Source: SIG587 sp045544035
GTDB lineage: Bacteria > Bacillota > Clostridia > Oscillospirales > Acutalibacteraceae
DNA length: 64,000 nucleotides
Direction: 5' to 3'
NCBI GenBank assembly: GCA_045544035.1
Contig: JAZPYE010000007.1
Coordinates: 56,946-120,945, forward strand
This document shows, in pieces, positions 7,914 to 16,962 of this stretch. The translations under genes were made by a program, and so were the position numbers. How positions within the stretch are numbered: position 1 is the first letter of the stretch; each line of letters opens with the position of its first letter. A model generated the notes under the pieces. The model saw nothing but the letters and a program-made list of their open reading frames with translations, made no database searches and was not told the DNA's origin.

Positions 7914-10900
7914 ATGGAATTTTTAAAGGATGTGCTGAAAAGCGAGCCTGCGTTTTCACGGCTTAAAGCACAGCTTGGCGCCGGCAAAAAGGGCATTGCC
8001 GCCACGGGACTTTCTCGAATTCACACCGCACTTATTACGGCGGCGATAGAGCAAAAATGCGTGGTAATTGCCCCAGATGAGCCCTCGGCAAACGAGCTTT
8101 ATGAGGATTTAATAAACCTCGGTGTCGATGCGGTTTATTTCCCCTCAAGGGACCTGTGCTTTAGCGATGCAGGCGTATCAAAAGAGTATGAAATTAAAAG
8201 AATAAACACCCTGTCAAGGCTTCTTGACGGGGCTTTTGGCGTGCTTGTTTGCCCCGTTTCGGCCGCCGTTTCGGCAACGGTGCCAAGGGCTGTTTTAAAA
8301 GACAGTATTTTAACCCTTAAATGCGGCGATGAGGTTGACATAATATCTCTTTGCAAGAGTCTTGAAAATTTGGGCTATAAGCGGAGCGAAACGGTTGATG
8401 GCATTGGATTGTACTCGGTTCGCGGCGGCATTATTGACATTTTTTCCTCTCTTATGGGCGCCCCCACCCGAATTGAACTTTGGGGGGATGAAATTGACAC
8501 TATTTCCGCCTTTGATTTAGCCACACAGCGGCGCAGTGAGGTTTCAAGCGAGGTTAAAATAGGCCCTGCCTGCGAGGTCTTTTGTGACAGTGCTATTTTA
8601 GCTGCAGAGCTTGAAGATTTCAGAGACAGCGCAAAGCGCCTTGGCGATTTGGCCAGGGAAAACCTAAACCGTGACATTGATGGTCTTAAAGGCGGTGTTT
8701 CCCTTTGTCTTGACCGCTTTTTGCCTTTTGTTTTCGGAAAAATGGAGACCGTGCTGAATTATGCCGAGAATGCCGTTTTTATTCTAAGCGAAAGCGGCAG
8801 TTGTGAAAGCCATTTGGACTCTTTCCATCTGCTTCAAAATGAGGACATTAAAAAAGCGGTGGAACAGGGCTTTTTATATCACAAGGACCCTAAATTTTCG
8901 ATTTCCCACAGCGAATTTTTTGCCGCCCTTTGCCCACTTATCATTGCCGATAGTTTTTCCAGAGGCAAGTACCCTAAAGAAATTGATGGCCTAATTAACT
9001 TTGATTATAAGCGCTCCTCCCCTTGGCGAGGGGACACCGAGGTGCTTTTAGAGGATTTGGATTTCACCCTTAAAAACGGTGGCGGCGCAGTGGTTTTAGC
9101 AGGTGAGGAAAAGGCGGCAAGGGTGCTGGTTCGTGATTTAAACGACAGGGGAATTCCCGCCGTTTTAAGCCTTAACTGTGAAAAAATCACTATGGGGGTC
9201 ACGGTGACAACAGGGGGGTTAAGCTCGGGCTTTGAACTGCCCTCGGCAAAATTTTCTCTCATAACACACCGCCATATAAACGGTGAAAAGCGCCGCGCAA
9301 GGCGGCATAAAGGCGGCAAGGAAATCGGCAGCATTGAGGAGCTGAAAATTGGTGACTATGTTGTTCACGCCGTTCACGGCATTGGCATTTTCGGCGGCAT
9401 TAACAAAATAACCGCCCAGGGCGTTACAAAGGATTATGTTAAAATAACCTATGCAAAGGGCGATGTGCTCTATGTTCCCGTAACACAGCTTGACCTTGTG
9501 AGTAAATATATAGGCGCGGCGGATGACGGTGGCATAAAAATTCACAAACTTGGCGGCACCGAGTGGCAAAAAACCCGCTCCAGAGTGCGCACCGCCGTTA
9601 AAGATATGGCAAAACAGTTAACAACACTTTATGCTAAGCGAATGAGCACAAAGGGACACGCGTTTTCACCCGATACTGACCTGCAAAGCGATTTTGAGCG
9701 CCGCTTCCCCTATGATGAAACCCCCGACCAGCTAAGAAGCATTGATGAAATTAAGGGGGATATGGAACGTGCCGTTCCAATGGATAGGCTTCTTTGCGGC
9801 GATGTGGGATTTGGCAAAACCGAGGTGGCGCTGAGAGCTGCCTTTAAGTGCGTAAGTGAGGGCAAGCAGTGCGCACTGCTGGTTCCTACCACCATTCTTG
9901 CCTGGCAGCACTTTAACACCGTGCTTTCCCGCTTTGGTGAGTTGCCGCTGGAAGTAAAAATGCTCTCCCGTTTTGTCACAAAAAAAGAGCAGGAAAAGGT
10001 TATAAGAGGCCTTAAAAACGGCACCGTTGATATGGTTATCGGCACCCACCGAATGATATCAAGCGATGTGGTTTTTCGTGATTTAGGGTTAGTTATCGTT
10101 GATGAGGAGCAGCGCTTCGGCGTTGCCCAAAAGGAACGGCTTAAGGAAAAATATCCCGCCGTTGATGTGCTCACTCTGTCTGCCACCCCTATTCCACGAA
10201 CCCTTAATATGGCAATGTCTGGGCTTCGGGATATGTCCTCAATTGATGAGGCGCCAAGTGATAGGCACCCTGTTCAGACCTATGTTTTAGAGCACAACAA
10301 GGGTGTGCTGCTTGATGCCATAAATAAGGAGCTTCGCCGTGGCGGCCAGGTTTATTATCTGCACAACCGTGTTGAGTCCATTGAAAAGTGCGCTGCAAGG
10401 CTTAAGGCAGAACTTCCTGAGGACACAAGAATCGCCGTTGCCCACGGCAAAATGAGCGAGGAGGAATTATCCCGCGTTTGGAAAAGCCTTATGGAACAGG
10501 AAATAGATGTTCTTGTTTGCACCACCATTATCGAAACAGGTGTGGACGTGGCAAACGCCAACACCCTTATAATTGAGGATGCCGACCGAATGGGTCTTGC
10601 CCAGCTTCACCAGCTTAGAGGCCGTGTGGGCAGAAGCCCAAGGCGCGCCTATGCCTATTTTTGCTTTAGAGGCGGCAAGGCGATGAATGAAAATGCCCTT
10701 AAAAGGCTTGAGGCAATAAGGGAGTTTACCGAGTTCGGCTCGGGCATTAAAATTGCCATGCGAGACCTTGAAATCAGAGGCGCGGGCAGTATTTTAGGCG
10801 GCGAACAGCACGGAAATATGGAGGCTGTGGGTTACGATATGTACCTAAAACTTCTTGCCGATGCCGTAAAGGAGGAAAAGGGCGAGGAGGTTAAAGAAGA

Positions 10901-11327
10901 GGCTCCCTGCACCGTGGATTTAAGTATTTCAGCTCACATTCCACCCGATTACATTGAGTCCCTGCCTGCCCGACTTGGAATTTACAGGCGTATTGCCGAA
11001 ATTAAAAATGATGAGGATGTTAGCGACATTATTGATGAGCTTATCGACCGCTTTGGTGACCCACCAAAGGCGGTGAACGGACTCATTTCGGTTGCTCGCC
11101 TTCGCCAAACCGCCGCCGCAAACGGCATTTACGAAATCAAAGAGGACACAGGTGGTGTGCGCCTTAGTGTCAACAGTCTTGAGCCGGAAACAATGCTTAA
11201 ACTAACCTCCGCCTTCGGCAAAAACATTTTTGTTAAAGGCAGTGCCGAAAAGCCTTATTATTATCTTAAAATCAGTGGCGGCATTTTAAAGGCTGTGGAT
11301 GAAATAAGAAAGGCCTTGTCGCAGTAG
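7914..11327 (+). CDS. mfd: Transcription-repair coupling factor Mfd
   Basis: A 1137-residue DNA translocase that removes stalled RNA polymerase and recruits UvrA. In order it has an N-terminal UvrB-like module, an RNA-polymerase-interacting CarD-like domain near residues 475-570 (starting KIGDYVVHAVHGIGIF), and a superfamily 2 helicase. The helicase shows Walker A GDVGFGKTE, the box DEEQRFG, and a motif VI region with QLRGRVGRS. The TRCF C-terminal domain follows. Length matches the family (about 1150). The ATG has AAAGGA 8 nt upstream. It stands alone, divergent from lepA across about 230 bp. Confidence 0.97.
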   Translation: MEFLKDVLKSEPAFSRLKAQLGAGKKGIAATGLSRIHTALITAAIEQKCVVIAPDEPSANELYEDLINLGVDAVYFPSRDLCFSDAGVSKEYEIKRINTLSRLLDGAFGVLVCPVSAAVSATVPRAVLKDSILTLKCGDEVDIISLCKSLENLGYKRSETVDGIGLYSVRGGIIDIFSSLMGAPTRIELWGDEIDTISAFDLATQRRSEVSSEVKIGPACEVFCDSAILAAELEDFRDSAKRLGDLARENLNRDIDGLKGGVSLCLDRFLPFVFGKMETVLNYAENAVFILSESGSCESHLDSFHLLQNEDIKKAVEQGFLYHKDPKFSISHSEFFAALCPLIIADSFSRGKYPKEIDGLINFDYKRSSPWRGDTEVLLEDLDFTLKNGGGAVVLAGEEKAARVLVRDLNDRGIPAVLSLNCEKITMGVTVTTGGLSSGFELPSAKFSLITHRHINGEKRRARRHKGGKEIGSIEELKIGDYVVHAVHGIGIFGGINKITAQGVTKDYVKITYAKGDVLYVPVTQLDLVSKYIGAADDGGIKIHKLGGTEWQKTRSRVRTAVKDMAKQLTTLYAKRMSTKGHAFSPDTDLQSDFERRFPYDETPDQLRSIDEIKGDMERAVPMDRLLCGDVGFGKTEVALRAAFKCVSEGKQCALLVPTTILAWQHFNTVLSRFGELPLEVKMLSRFVTKKEQEKVIRGLKNGTVDMVIGTHRMISSDVVFRDLGLVIVDEEQRFGVAQKERLKEKYPAVDVLTLSATPIPRTLNMAMSGLRDMSSIDEAPSDRHPVQTYVLEHNKGVLLDAINKELRRGGQVYYLHNRVESIEKCAARLKAELPEDTRIAVAHGKMSEEELSRVWKSLMEQEIDVLVCTTIIETGVDVANANTLIIEDADRMGLAQLHQLRGRVGRSPRRAYAYFCFRGGKAMNENALKRLEAIREFTEFGSGIKIAMRDLEIRGAGSILGGEQHGNMEAVGYDMYLKLLADAVKEEKGEEVKEEAPCTVDLSISAHIPPDYIESLPARLGIYRRIAEIKNDEDVSDIIDELIDRFGDPPKAVNGLISVARLRQTAAANGIYEIKEDTGGVRLSVNSLEPETMLKLTSAFGKNIFVKGSAEKPYYYLKISGGILKAVDEIRKALSQ

Positions 11328-11354
11328 ATATTTGTAAAATTTGTGTTAAAGGTA

Positions 11355-11383
11355 TTTCATTTTTGTTATATCTATGTTATAAT
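11355..11383 (+). promoter_or_regulatory. Possible promoter for the lipoprotein/two-component operon
   Basis: A perfect TATAAT at 11378-11383 sits 34 bp before the TTG start. The best -35 at 17-bp spacing is TTTCAT at 11355-11360, which is weak, so activation by a regulator is conceivable. Confidence 0.45.
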
Positions 11384-11417
11384 AGAGTGATTAAATATAT
11401 TAAGGGAGGTATTTGCT

Positions 11418-12740
11418 TTGGTTAAACGGTTTTTGGCAATGGTTTTAGCCCTTTGTTTGTGCCTTTTGCTCACCGCCTGCTCGGGCGACTTTGACAGTGG
11501 CGAAAATCTTTTAAGTCCGCCAGAACCTAGTGGGGAATATGCCCTTATTTCCGCCGCCTTAAAGGAGAGCGTTACAGGCAAGTACACCCTTAAATACCCA
11601 ACCGAAGGGAATTATCGCTCGGCAATTATCGTAAACGATTTGGATGGCGATGGAACGAGCGAGGCGATCGCCTTCTATTCCACCACAATTGACAACACCG
11701 TTACGGTGCACATTAACTTTATTATAAAGCAGGATGGGGCCTACAAAAGCGCAGGCGACATTAAGATTATCGGCAGCGATGTTGAGTGCGTTGAGTTTTC
11801 CGATTTGGATAAAAACGGCAACACTGAAATCATCGTTGGATATAATATTTACGGCAACGTTGAAAAGCAGGTTGCGGTTTACGAGTTTAAAGGCAGCACA
11901 CCCGTTCAAAAGTGCCTTGAAAAGTACACCGAGTTTATTATTTGCGACCTTGATGCCGATGGGGTTAGCGGTCTTTTCATTGCCGACCTTAACTCGGCAG
12001 ATAAAACCGCCGTTGCAAAGCTTATGCAGGTTGATGAGGGAAACATTGTGCAGGCAGGTTCCTGCCCTCTTGATGGCAATGTAACATCTTACTATGCTCC
12101 ACAGCTTACAAAACTAGAAAGCGGCCGCCCTGCGGTTTACATTGATGCCGTTAAAGGTGCAGGAACGCTCACCGAGGTTGTTTATTATGATAACGGTGTG
12201 CTGTCAAACCCATTTTTTAACCCCGAAACTCAGGTAACCGAGGCGACCTACCGTGATAGCGCAGTTACCTGCCGTGACATAAACTCCGATTCCGTTTTGG
12301 AAATTCCAATGCTCTCCCCAATGCCAACGGCATCAAACCTTGTGCAGACCGACAGCGTTTCGGTAACCAAATGGTGCGTGCCGAAGGATGACAGCCTTAT
12401 TGTTACAAGGGCTATGCTTATGAACTACACCGATGGTTATTCCCTGAGAATTCCCGAAAACCTTTCGGGCAAGCTTTGCGTAGTGAAAAGAACCGATTCA
12501 CGCCTTCGAGTTTTCTATTTTTATGATGAGGCAAGCGGCAAGGCCGCAGGGGAACTTTTCAGAATGCAGGCGGTTGCCGAAAAAACCTGGGATTCCGCCG
12601 AATTCGGCCGCGATGGCTTTGATGAACTGACCCGTGCAAACGGCCTGGTTTTTGCCTACCGTTTAGGAAACTTTGAGGGCGCCGAGGCGGTTAGTAAGGA
12701 TGATATATCAAACATTTTCGCTCTCATTGAGGAGGAATAA
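11418..12740 (+). CDS. Lipoprotein with FG-GAP/VCBS-like repeats, linked to a two-component system
   Basis: A 440-residue protein with a lipoprotein signal peptide: a basic start, a hydrophobic core and a LLTAC lipobox with Cys near residue 21. The mature part contains repeated Asp-rich turns such as VNDLDGDGTSEAIAF and FSDLDKNGNTEIIVG, typical of FG-GAP/VCBS beta-propeller blades. It begins with TTG preceded by GGGAGG. The response regulator starts 2 bp after its stop and a histidine kinase follows. This suggests an extracytoplasmic accessory or sensory protein of that system, but the ligand is unknown. Confidence 0.75.
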   Translation: MVKRFLAMVLALCLCLLLTACSGDFDSGENLLSPPEPSGEYALISAALKESVTGKYTLKYPTEGNYRSAIIVNDLDGDGTSEAIAFYSTTIDNTVTVHINFIIKQDGAYKSAGDIKIIGSDVECVEFSDLDKNGNTEIIVGYNIYGNVEKQVAVYEFKGSTPVQKCLEKYTEFIICDLDADGVSGLFIADLNSADKTAVAKLMQVDEGNIVQAGSCPLDGNVTSYYAPQLTKLESGRPAVYIDAVKGAGTLTEVVYYDNGVLSNPFFNPETQVTEATYRDSAVTCRDINSDSVLEIPMLSPMPTASNLVQTDSVSVTKWCVPKDDSLIVTRAMLMNYTDGYSLRIPENLSGKLCVVKRTDSRLRVFYFYDEASGKAAGELFRMQAVAEKTWDSAEFGRDGFDELTRANGLVFAYRLGNFEGAEAVSKDDISNIFALIEEE

Positions 12741-12742
12741 AA

Positions 12743-13450
12743 TTGAAAAGAATTTTAATTGTTGAAGATGAGGTTGCCATTAGAGAATTTGAGTGCATCA
12801 ACCTGCGCCGTGTTGGCTATGAAACGGTTGAGGCAGGCTCGGGCGAAGAGGCGCTCGAAATTTATGACAGCGCCGTGGAGCCCTTTGATATTGCTCTTTT
12901 AGACATTTCAATGCCCGGAATGGATGGCTTCACCCTTTGCAAGGAGTTAAGAAAGAGAAGCGCCTCCTTAGGCATTATTATGCTCACCGCCCGCACCCAG
13001 GAAATGGACAAGATAAGCGGACTTATGCTTGGCGCCGATGATTACATTACAAAGCCCTTTTCACCAACCGAACTGCTTGCCCGTGTTGACTCGCTTTACA
13101 GAAGGGTTGAAATGCAAAAGGTGAGCACTGCGCCTCAGCAAAGCGATGAAATAAAGCTGGGCGAATTTTCTTTGAACCTTCGTCGCCGCACCCTTAAGAA
13201 GGGCGAAAAGAATATTGAACTGACCCAGGTTGAGTTTCAAATTGTTGAATATTTTTTCCAAAACCCCGACACTGCCCTTGACCGCACCGACATTTTGAAC
13301 AAGGTGTGGGGCGCATCCTTTTTCGGTGAGGAAAAGATTGTTGATGTTAACATAAGGCGCCTTAGAATGAAAATAGAGGATGACCCCTCAAATCCTGCCC
13401 ACCTTGTCACTGTTTGGGGCATGGGCTATAAGTGGAATACGCAAGGGTAA
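12743..13450 (+). CDS. OmpR/PhoB-family response regulator
   Basis: A 235-residue regulator. The receiver domain (about 1-120) has the acidic pocket VEDE near the start, the phospho-acceptor Asp around residue 53 in LLDISMPGMDG, the conserved Thr in LTAR and the Lys in ITKPF. The C-terminal half is a winged-helix DNA-binding domain ending in VDVNIRRLRMKIEDD and VWGMGYKW. The start is TTG with GGAGGA upstream, 2 bp after the lipoprotein stop. Its cognate kinase is the gene at 13673, reached across an unusual hairpin array. Confidence 0.92.
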   Translation: MKRILIVEDEVAIREFECINLRRVGYETVEAGSGEEALEIYDSAVEPFDIALLDISMPGMDGFTLCKELRKRSASLGIIMLTARTQEMDKISGLMLGADDYITKPFSPTELLARVDSLYRRVEMQKVSTAPQQSDEIKLGEFSLNLRRRTLKKGEKNIELTQVEFQIVEYFFQNPDTALDRTDILNKVWGASFFGEEKIVDVNIRRLRMKIEDDPSNPAHLVTVWGMGYKWNTQG

Positions 13451-13457
13451 ATAGCTT

Positions 13458-13631
13458 GTTGTGCCGCCTTGCGGCGCAACATACGGAGTTTTGGTTTTCC
13501 CAAAACATATCGATTTTGGCGGTAGCCAAAAATATCGAGTAACCGAAGGTTACATATCGACAAATTTTTGATATGCGCTGATGCGCTCGATATGTGGTAA
13601 ACCACTCGATATGTGTTGCACACTCGATATG
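13458..13631. repeat. Array of seven small hairpins, five set off by ATATCGA/TCGATAT spacers
   Basis: Between the regulator and kinase genes lie seven consecutive short inverted repeats: 13458-13480 (GCCGC/GCGGC core), 13488-13506, 13514-13531 (TTTTGGC/GCCAAAA), 13539-13553 (GTAACC/GGTTAC), 13575-13586 (GCGC/GCGC), 13594-13605 (GTGGT/ACCAC) and 13613-13623 (GTGT/ACAC). From about 13506 onward they are separated by copies of ATATCGA or its complement TCGATAT. The stems differ in sequence while the separators are constant. Confidence 0.85.
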
Positions 13632-13672
13632 CCACCAAGGGCGGCGAGAATGAAAGGAGTTGACAAACGGGT

Positions 13673-15163
13673 ATGGAAATGGAACTTAAATTTAAAAGTA
13701 TCGGCACACGCTGGTTTGTCAATGTGTTTGCCGTTTTTGCAGCAGTTATCACCATTGTTTGCGTTGTTTGCTGTGTGGCGGTGAACGCCCTGCTTCTTGA
13801 AAGGGTGCGCACCTCCGCTTCGGAATATGCTCAGCCCTTTTCGGTTTTGGCACAGGTTCAGGAAAAGGATTTCATAGAATCTGCCCGCCGCTATGCTCAG
13901 GAATTTGAGCACAAGGATAAAATCGAAATACAAATCATTGACAAAAACGGCAATGTTTTTGTCACCACCAACGGCTTTGAGCCCATAACCGAAACAATGC
14001 CCGATTATGAGGCCGCCGTTTCGGGGGAGCGTGGCACAGGGCTTTGGCGCGGCAAAAATGCAAACGGCGAGCCCATTTTGGCCGAAACCACCGTGCTTGA
14101 CGGCGCAGATAGTCAGTCTCTTGGGGCTGTTCGCTTTGTGGTTTCCCTAAGGGAAGCAAACAGGCAGAGATTTTTCCTTTGCACCGTGATAATCGGTGCC
14201 GCTTTGCTGTTTCTTGGTTTTTCCACTTTTTCGGGTGTTTTCTTTATCCGCTCCATTGCAAAACCCATTCGCGATGTTAGCAACTCGGCGAGAAAAATTG
14301 CAATGGGTGAATTTAAAACCCAAATTGAAACCGATAGAAATGATGAAATCGGCGAGCTGTGCGATGCCGTTAACTATATGGCAAGTGAACTTGACCGTGC
14401 TGAAAACCTTAAAAACGATTTTATATCCTCGGTTTCTCACGAGCTGAGAACTCCTTTAACTGCAATTAGAGGCTGGGGTGAAACGGCAAAAATGTCCATA
14501 GGAAGCGATGATGGTCTTGTGGAAAAGGGCCTTGATGTTGTGCTAAACGAGTCGGAGCGACTTTCAAAGCTGGTTGAGGAGTTGCTTGATTTTTCCCGAA
14601 TGCAATCGGGTCGCCTTACGGTTAATGTGGGCAAGCTTAATGTTACAAAGCTTGTCTTTGCCGCGGCGGATATGTATGTTGAGCTTGCAAAACAAAGGGG
14701 CATTGAGGTTGTTTCCGTTCCCCCTAAAAAGGACTGCGAGATTTTAGGCGATGCCGACCGACTAAAGCAGGTTTTCGTTAACATTATCGATAATGCAGTT
14801 AAGTACACCGAAGCGGGCGGTCAGGTGCTCATTGAGCAATACATCGAGGAAAGCTGTGTTCGCATTGTGGTTAAGGACACGGGTGTCGGAATTCCTGCGG
14901 CTGACCTTGACCGAGTTAAGGAAAAGTTCTTTAAATCAAATAAAACGGTTAGAGGTTCCGGCATTGGCCTTGCCGTTGCCGATGAAATAGTTAAACAGCA
15001 CCAGGGCCTTTTGTTTATTGAAAGCACCGAGGGCATTGGCACCACCGTTACGGTTGTTTTCCCACTTTTTGAGCAGGAGCAAGAGGTTGCCCTAGAGCCT
15101 GGAAAACTCACCGATGCCGAAACCAACCAAATCCAAGAGGAAGAAAATAATGAGCAAATGTAA
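13673..15163 (+). CDS. Sensor histidine kinase (HAMP, HisKA, HATPase)
   Basis: A 496-residue membrane kinase, the likely partner of the regulator at 12743. One transmembrane helix lies near residues 20-42 and another near 165-187, with an extracytoplasmic sensor domain of about 120 residues between them. HAMP follows, then the H-box SVSHELRTPL with the phospho-His near residue 256, the N-box DNAVKYT, and the G-boxes DTGVGIP and GSGIGLAV. ATG 13673 is preceded by AAAGGAG at a long spacing of about 13 nt, and TGA blocks any longer in-frame start nearby. Its stop overlaps the next gene. Confidence 0.92.
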   Translation: MEMELKFKSIGTRWFVNVFAVFAAVITIVCVVCCVAVNALLLERVRTSASEYAQPFSVLAQVQEKDFIESARRYAQEFEHKDKIEIQIIDKNGNVFVTTNGFEPITETMPDYEAAVSGERGTGLWRGKNANGEPILAETTVLDGADSQSLGAVRFVVSLREANRQRFFLCTVIIGAALLFLGFSTFSGVFFIRSIAKPIRDVSNSARKIAMGEFKTQIETDRNDEIGELCDAVNYMASELDRAENLKNDFISSVSHELRTPLTAIRGWGETAKMSIGSDDGLVEKGLDVVLNESERLSKLVEELLDFSRMQSGRLTVNVGKLNVTKLVFAAADMYVELAKQRGIEVVSVPPKKDCEILGDADRLKQVFVNIIDNAVKYTEAGGQVLIEQYIEESCVRIVVKDTGVGIPAADLDRVKEKFFKSNKTVRGSGIGLAVADEIVKQHQGLLFIESTEGIGTTVTVVFPLFEQEQEVALEPGKLTDAETNQIQEEENNEQM

Positions 15164-16085
15164 GTACACCTCCATAGGCGGTCAGGCGCTTATTGAAGGC
15201 ATTATGATGAAGGGCAAAAAGAAAACCGCCATGGCGGTGAGAAGCAAGGATGGCGAAATCCTTTTAGAGCCCGTTACATTTACATCGGTTAAAGAAAAGT
15301 ATAAATTTTTAGGCGCACCTGTTATTCGCGGCGTTGTAAATTTTATTGAAAGCATGGTGCAGGGCTACTCCGCCATGATGAAATCGGCCGACCTTTCGGG
15401 CTTTGCCGAGGATGAGGATGAAAAGGAAAGCCTTAGCGGCGGCGCAATGGGTGTTATTGGCGTTATTGCCTTTGTTTTGGCGCTTGTTTTGGCGGTGGCG
15501 CTGTTTATGTATCTTCCCGCCCTGCTTTTTGATGGACTGAATTTCCTGGCAGGCGGAACTTTAACCCACTTTAAAAGCCTTTTCGAGGGTCTTTTAAAAC
15601 TGGCAGTTTTTGTTACTTATGTTGCGGCGGTTTCGGCGATGAAGGATATTAAAAGGGTTTTTGCCTACCACGGCGCTGAGCATAAAACCATTTTCTGCTT
15701 TGAAAAGGGCCTGCCTTTAACAATAGAAAATGTGAGAGCGCAAAAAAGGCTTCACCCCCGCTGCGGCACCTCCTTTATGATTTTAATTTTCATTGTAAGT
15801 ATCATAATTTCCACTATTATTCAAACCATTTTCCCCACCCTCATTTTAAACCGCTTTGTTTGGGTGGCGGTTAAAATTCTAATAATTCCCCTTGTGTGCG
15901 GCCTTGGTTATGAGCTGATTAAAATTTGCGGAAAGCACGATAATCTTTTCACAAAAATTGTTGCCTTCCCCGGCCTTCAGCTGCAAAGGCTTACCACCAA
16001 GGAGCCGGATGATGATATGATAGAGGTTGCCATTGCGGCGCTTAATGCCGTTTTGGAGGATGAGGACAGGGAGCAGTTAAATTGA
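15150..16085 (+). CDS. DUF1385 (YqhQ-like) membrane protein
   Basis: A 311-residue protein that begins MSKCKYTSIGGQALIEGIMM, the characteristic start of DUF1385 proteins. I took ATG 15150 because it has AGAGGA upstream and matches family starts; an upstream ATG at 15114 lies inside the kinase. Several transmembrane helices are visible (about residues 105-135, 160-180 and 215-270), and the conserved YHGAEHKTIFC and LHPRCGTSF motifs lie between them. The function is unknown. In Firmicutes it is often found next to prmC and prfA, and here prmC overlaps it by 4 bp. Confidence 0.9.
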   Translation: MSKCKYTSIGGQALIEGIMMKGKKKTAMAVRSKDGEILLEPVTFTSVKEKYKFLGAPVIRGVVNFIESMVQGYSAMMKSADLSGFAEDEDEKESLSGGAMGVIGVIAFVLALVLAVALFMYLPALLFDGLNFLAGGTLTHFKSLFEGLLKLAVFVTYVAAVSAMKDIKRVFAYHGAEHKTIFCFEKGLPLTIENVRAQKRLHPRCGTSFMILIFIVSIIISTIIQTIFPTLILNRFVWVAVKILIIPLVCGLGYELIKICGKHDNLFTKIVAFPGLQLQRLTTKEPDDDMIEVAIAALNAVLEDEDREQLN

Positions 16086-16915
16086 CAATTTTTTTCGCTT
16101 ATAACGATACAAAGAATAGACTCCGCGAGGCAGGAATAGAGCCCTACGTGTTTGAGGCAAAGCAGATTATCCGCTTTGTGACCAAATATTCAAATGCTCA
16201 GATTATGGAAAAATATATGGAGGAGCTTGACCCCTTAAAGGAGCAGTTTTTAAAAAGCGTGGTTGCAGGCAGGGTGAAAAGAATTCCACTGCAGTATCTC
16301 CTTGGCGAGTGGTCCTTTTTCGGTTACGACTTTTTTGTGGGCAAGGGAGTTTTGTGCCCAAGGCCCGACACCGAAACACTGGTTGAGGTCGCCCTTGACC
16401 TTGTTGGGAACGCCCCCGCTAAAATTGCCGACCTTTGCGCAGGAACGGGCTGTGTTGGCATTTCGGTGGCTAAGGAAAGGCCCATAACCCTTATAACAGC
16501 GGTAGAAAAATACGATGCCGCTTACGATTATCTTACAAGAAACATCGAAAAGAACGGCGCCGAAAATGTAATTGCCGTTAAAGCCGATATTGAAACCTAT
16601 GAAACAAACGAAAAATTTGACCTTATTTTAAGTAACCCACCCTATATTAGCCGTGATGAAATGGCCACCATAGATGAGGAAACCAAAAACGAGCCCGAAA
16701 CGGCCCTTTTCGGCGGTGAGGATGGCCTTGATTTTTATAAAATTATACTTAATAAATGGCTTCCCCGCCTTAACGAGGGCGGCTCTCTTGCGGTAGAGGT
16801 TGGGGCAGGAATGGCTGAAAGGGTTAAAGAGTTATTTATTGCCGCAGGCCTTAAAAATGTAAAAACAAGAGAGGATATAAACGAAATTGAAAGGGTCGTT
16901 TATGGTACTCTTTAA
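16082..16915 (+). CDS. prmC: Release factor glutamine N5-methyltransferase PrmC (HemK)
   Basis: A 277-residue SAM-dependent enzyme that methylates the Gln of the GGQ motif in release factors RF1 and RF2. The N-terminal helical domain is followed by a Rossmann fold with motif I ADLCAGTGCVGIS near residue 117 and the catalytic NPPYIS. PRPDTETLVE, also typical of PrmC, is present. It starts at TTG in the overlap TTGA with the DUF1385 stop, which suggests translational coupling. The usual neighbour prfA is not in the window. Confidence 0.95.
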   Translation: MTIFFAYNDTKNRLREAGIEPYVFEAKQIIRFVTKYSNAQIMEKYMEELDPLKEQFLKSVVAGRVKRIPLQYLLGEWSFFGYDFFVGKGVLCPRPDTETLVEVALDLVGNAPAKIADLCAGTGCVGISVAKERPITLITAVEKYDAAYDYLTRNIEKNGAENVIAVKADIETYETNEKFDLILSNPPYISRDEMATIDEETKNEPETALFGGEDGLDFYKIILNKWLPRLNEGGSLAVEVGAGMAERVKELFIAAGLKNVKTREDINEIERVVYGTL

Positions 16916-16962
16916 AGAATATAATAAGCATAGTAAAATTTTTAATAGAGGAGAAAAGCAAA

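Noticed and set aside
16916..16962. A LexA (SOS) box upstream of recA
   Set aside because: No GAAC-N4-GTTC-like palindrome is present in the gap.
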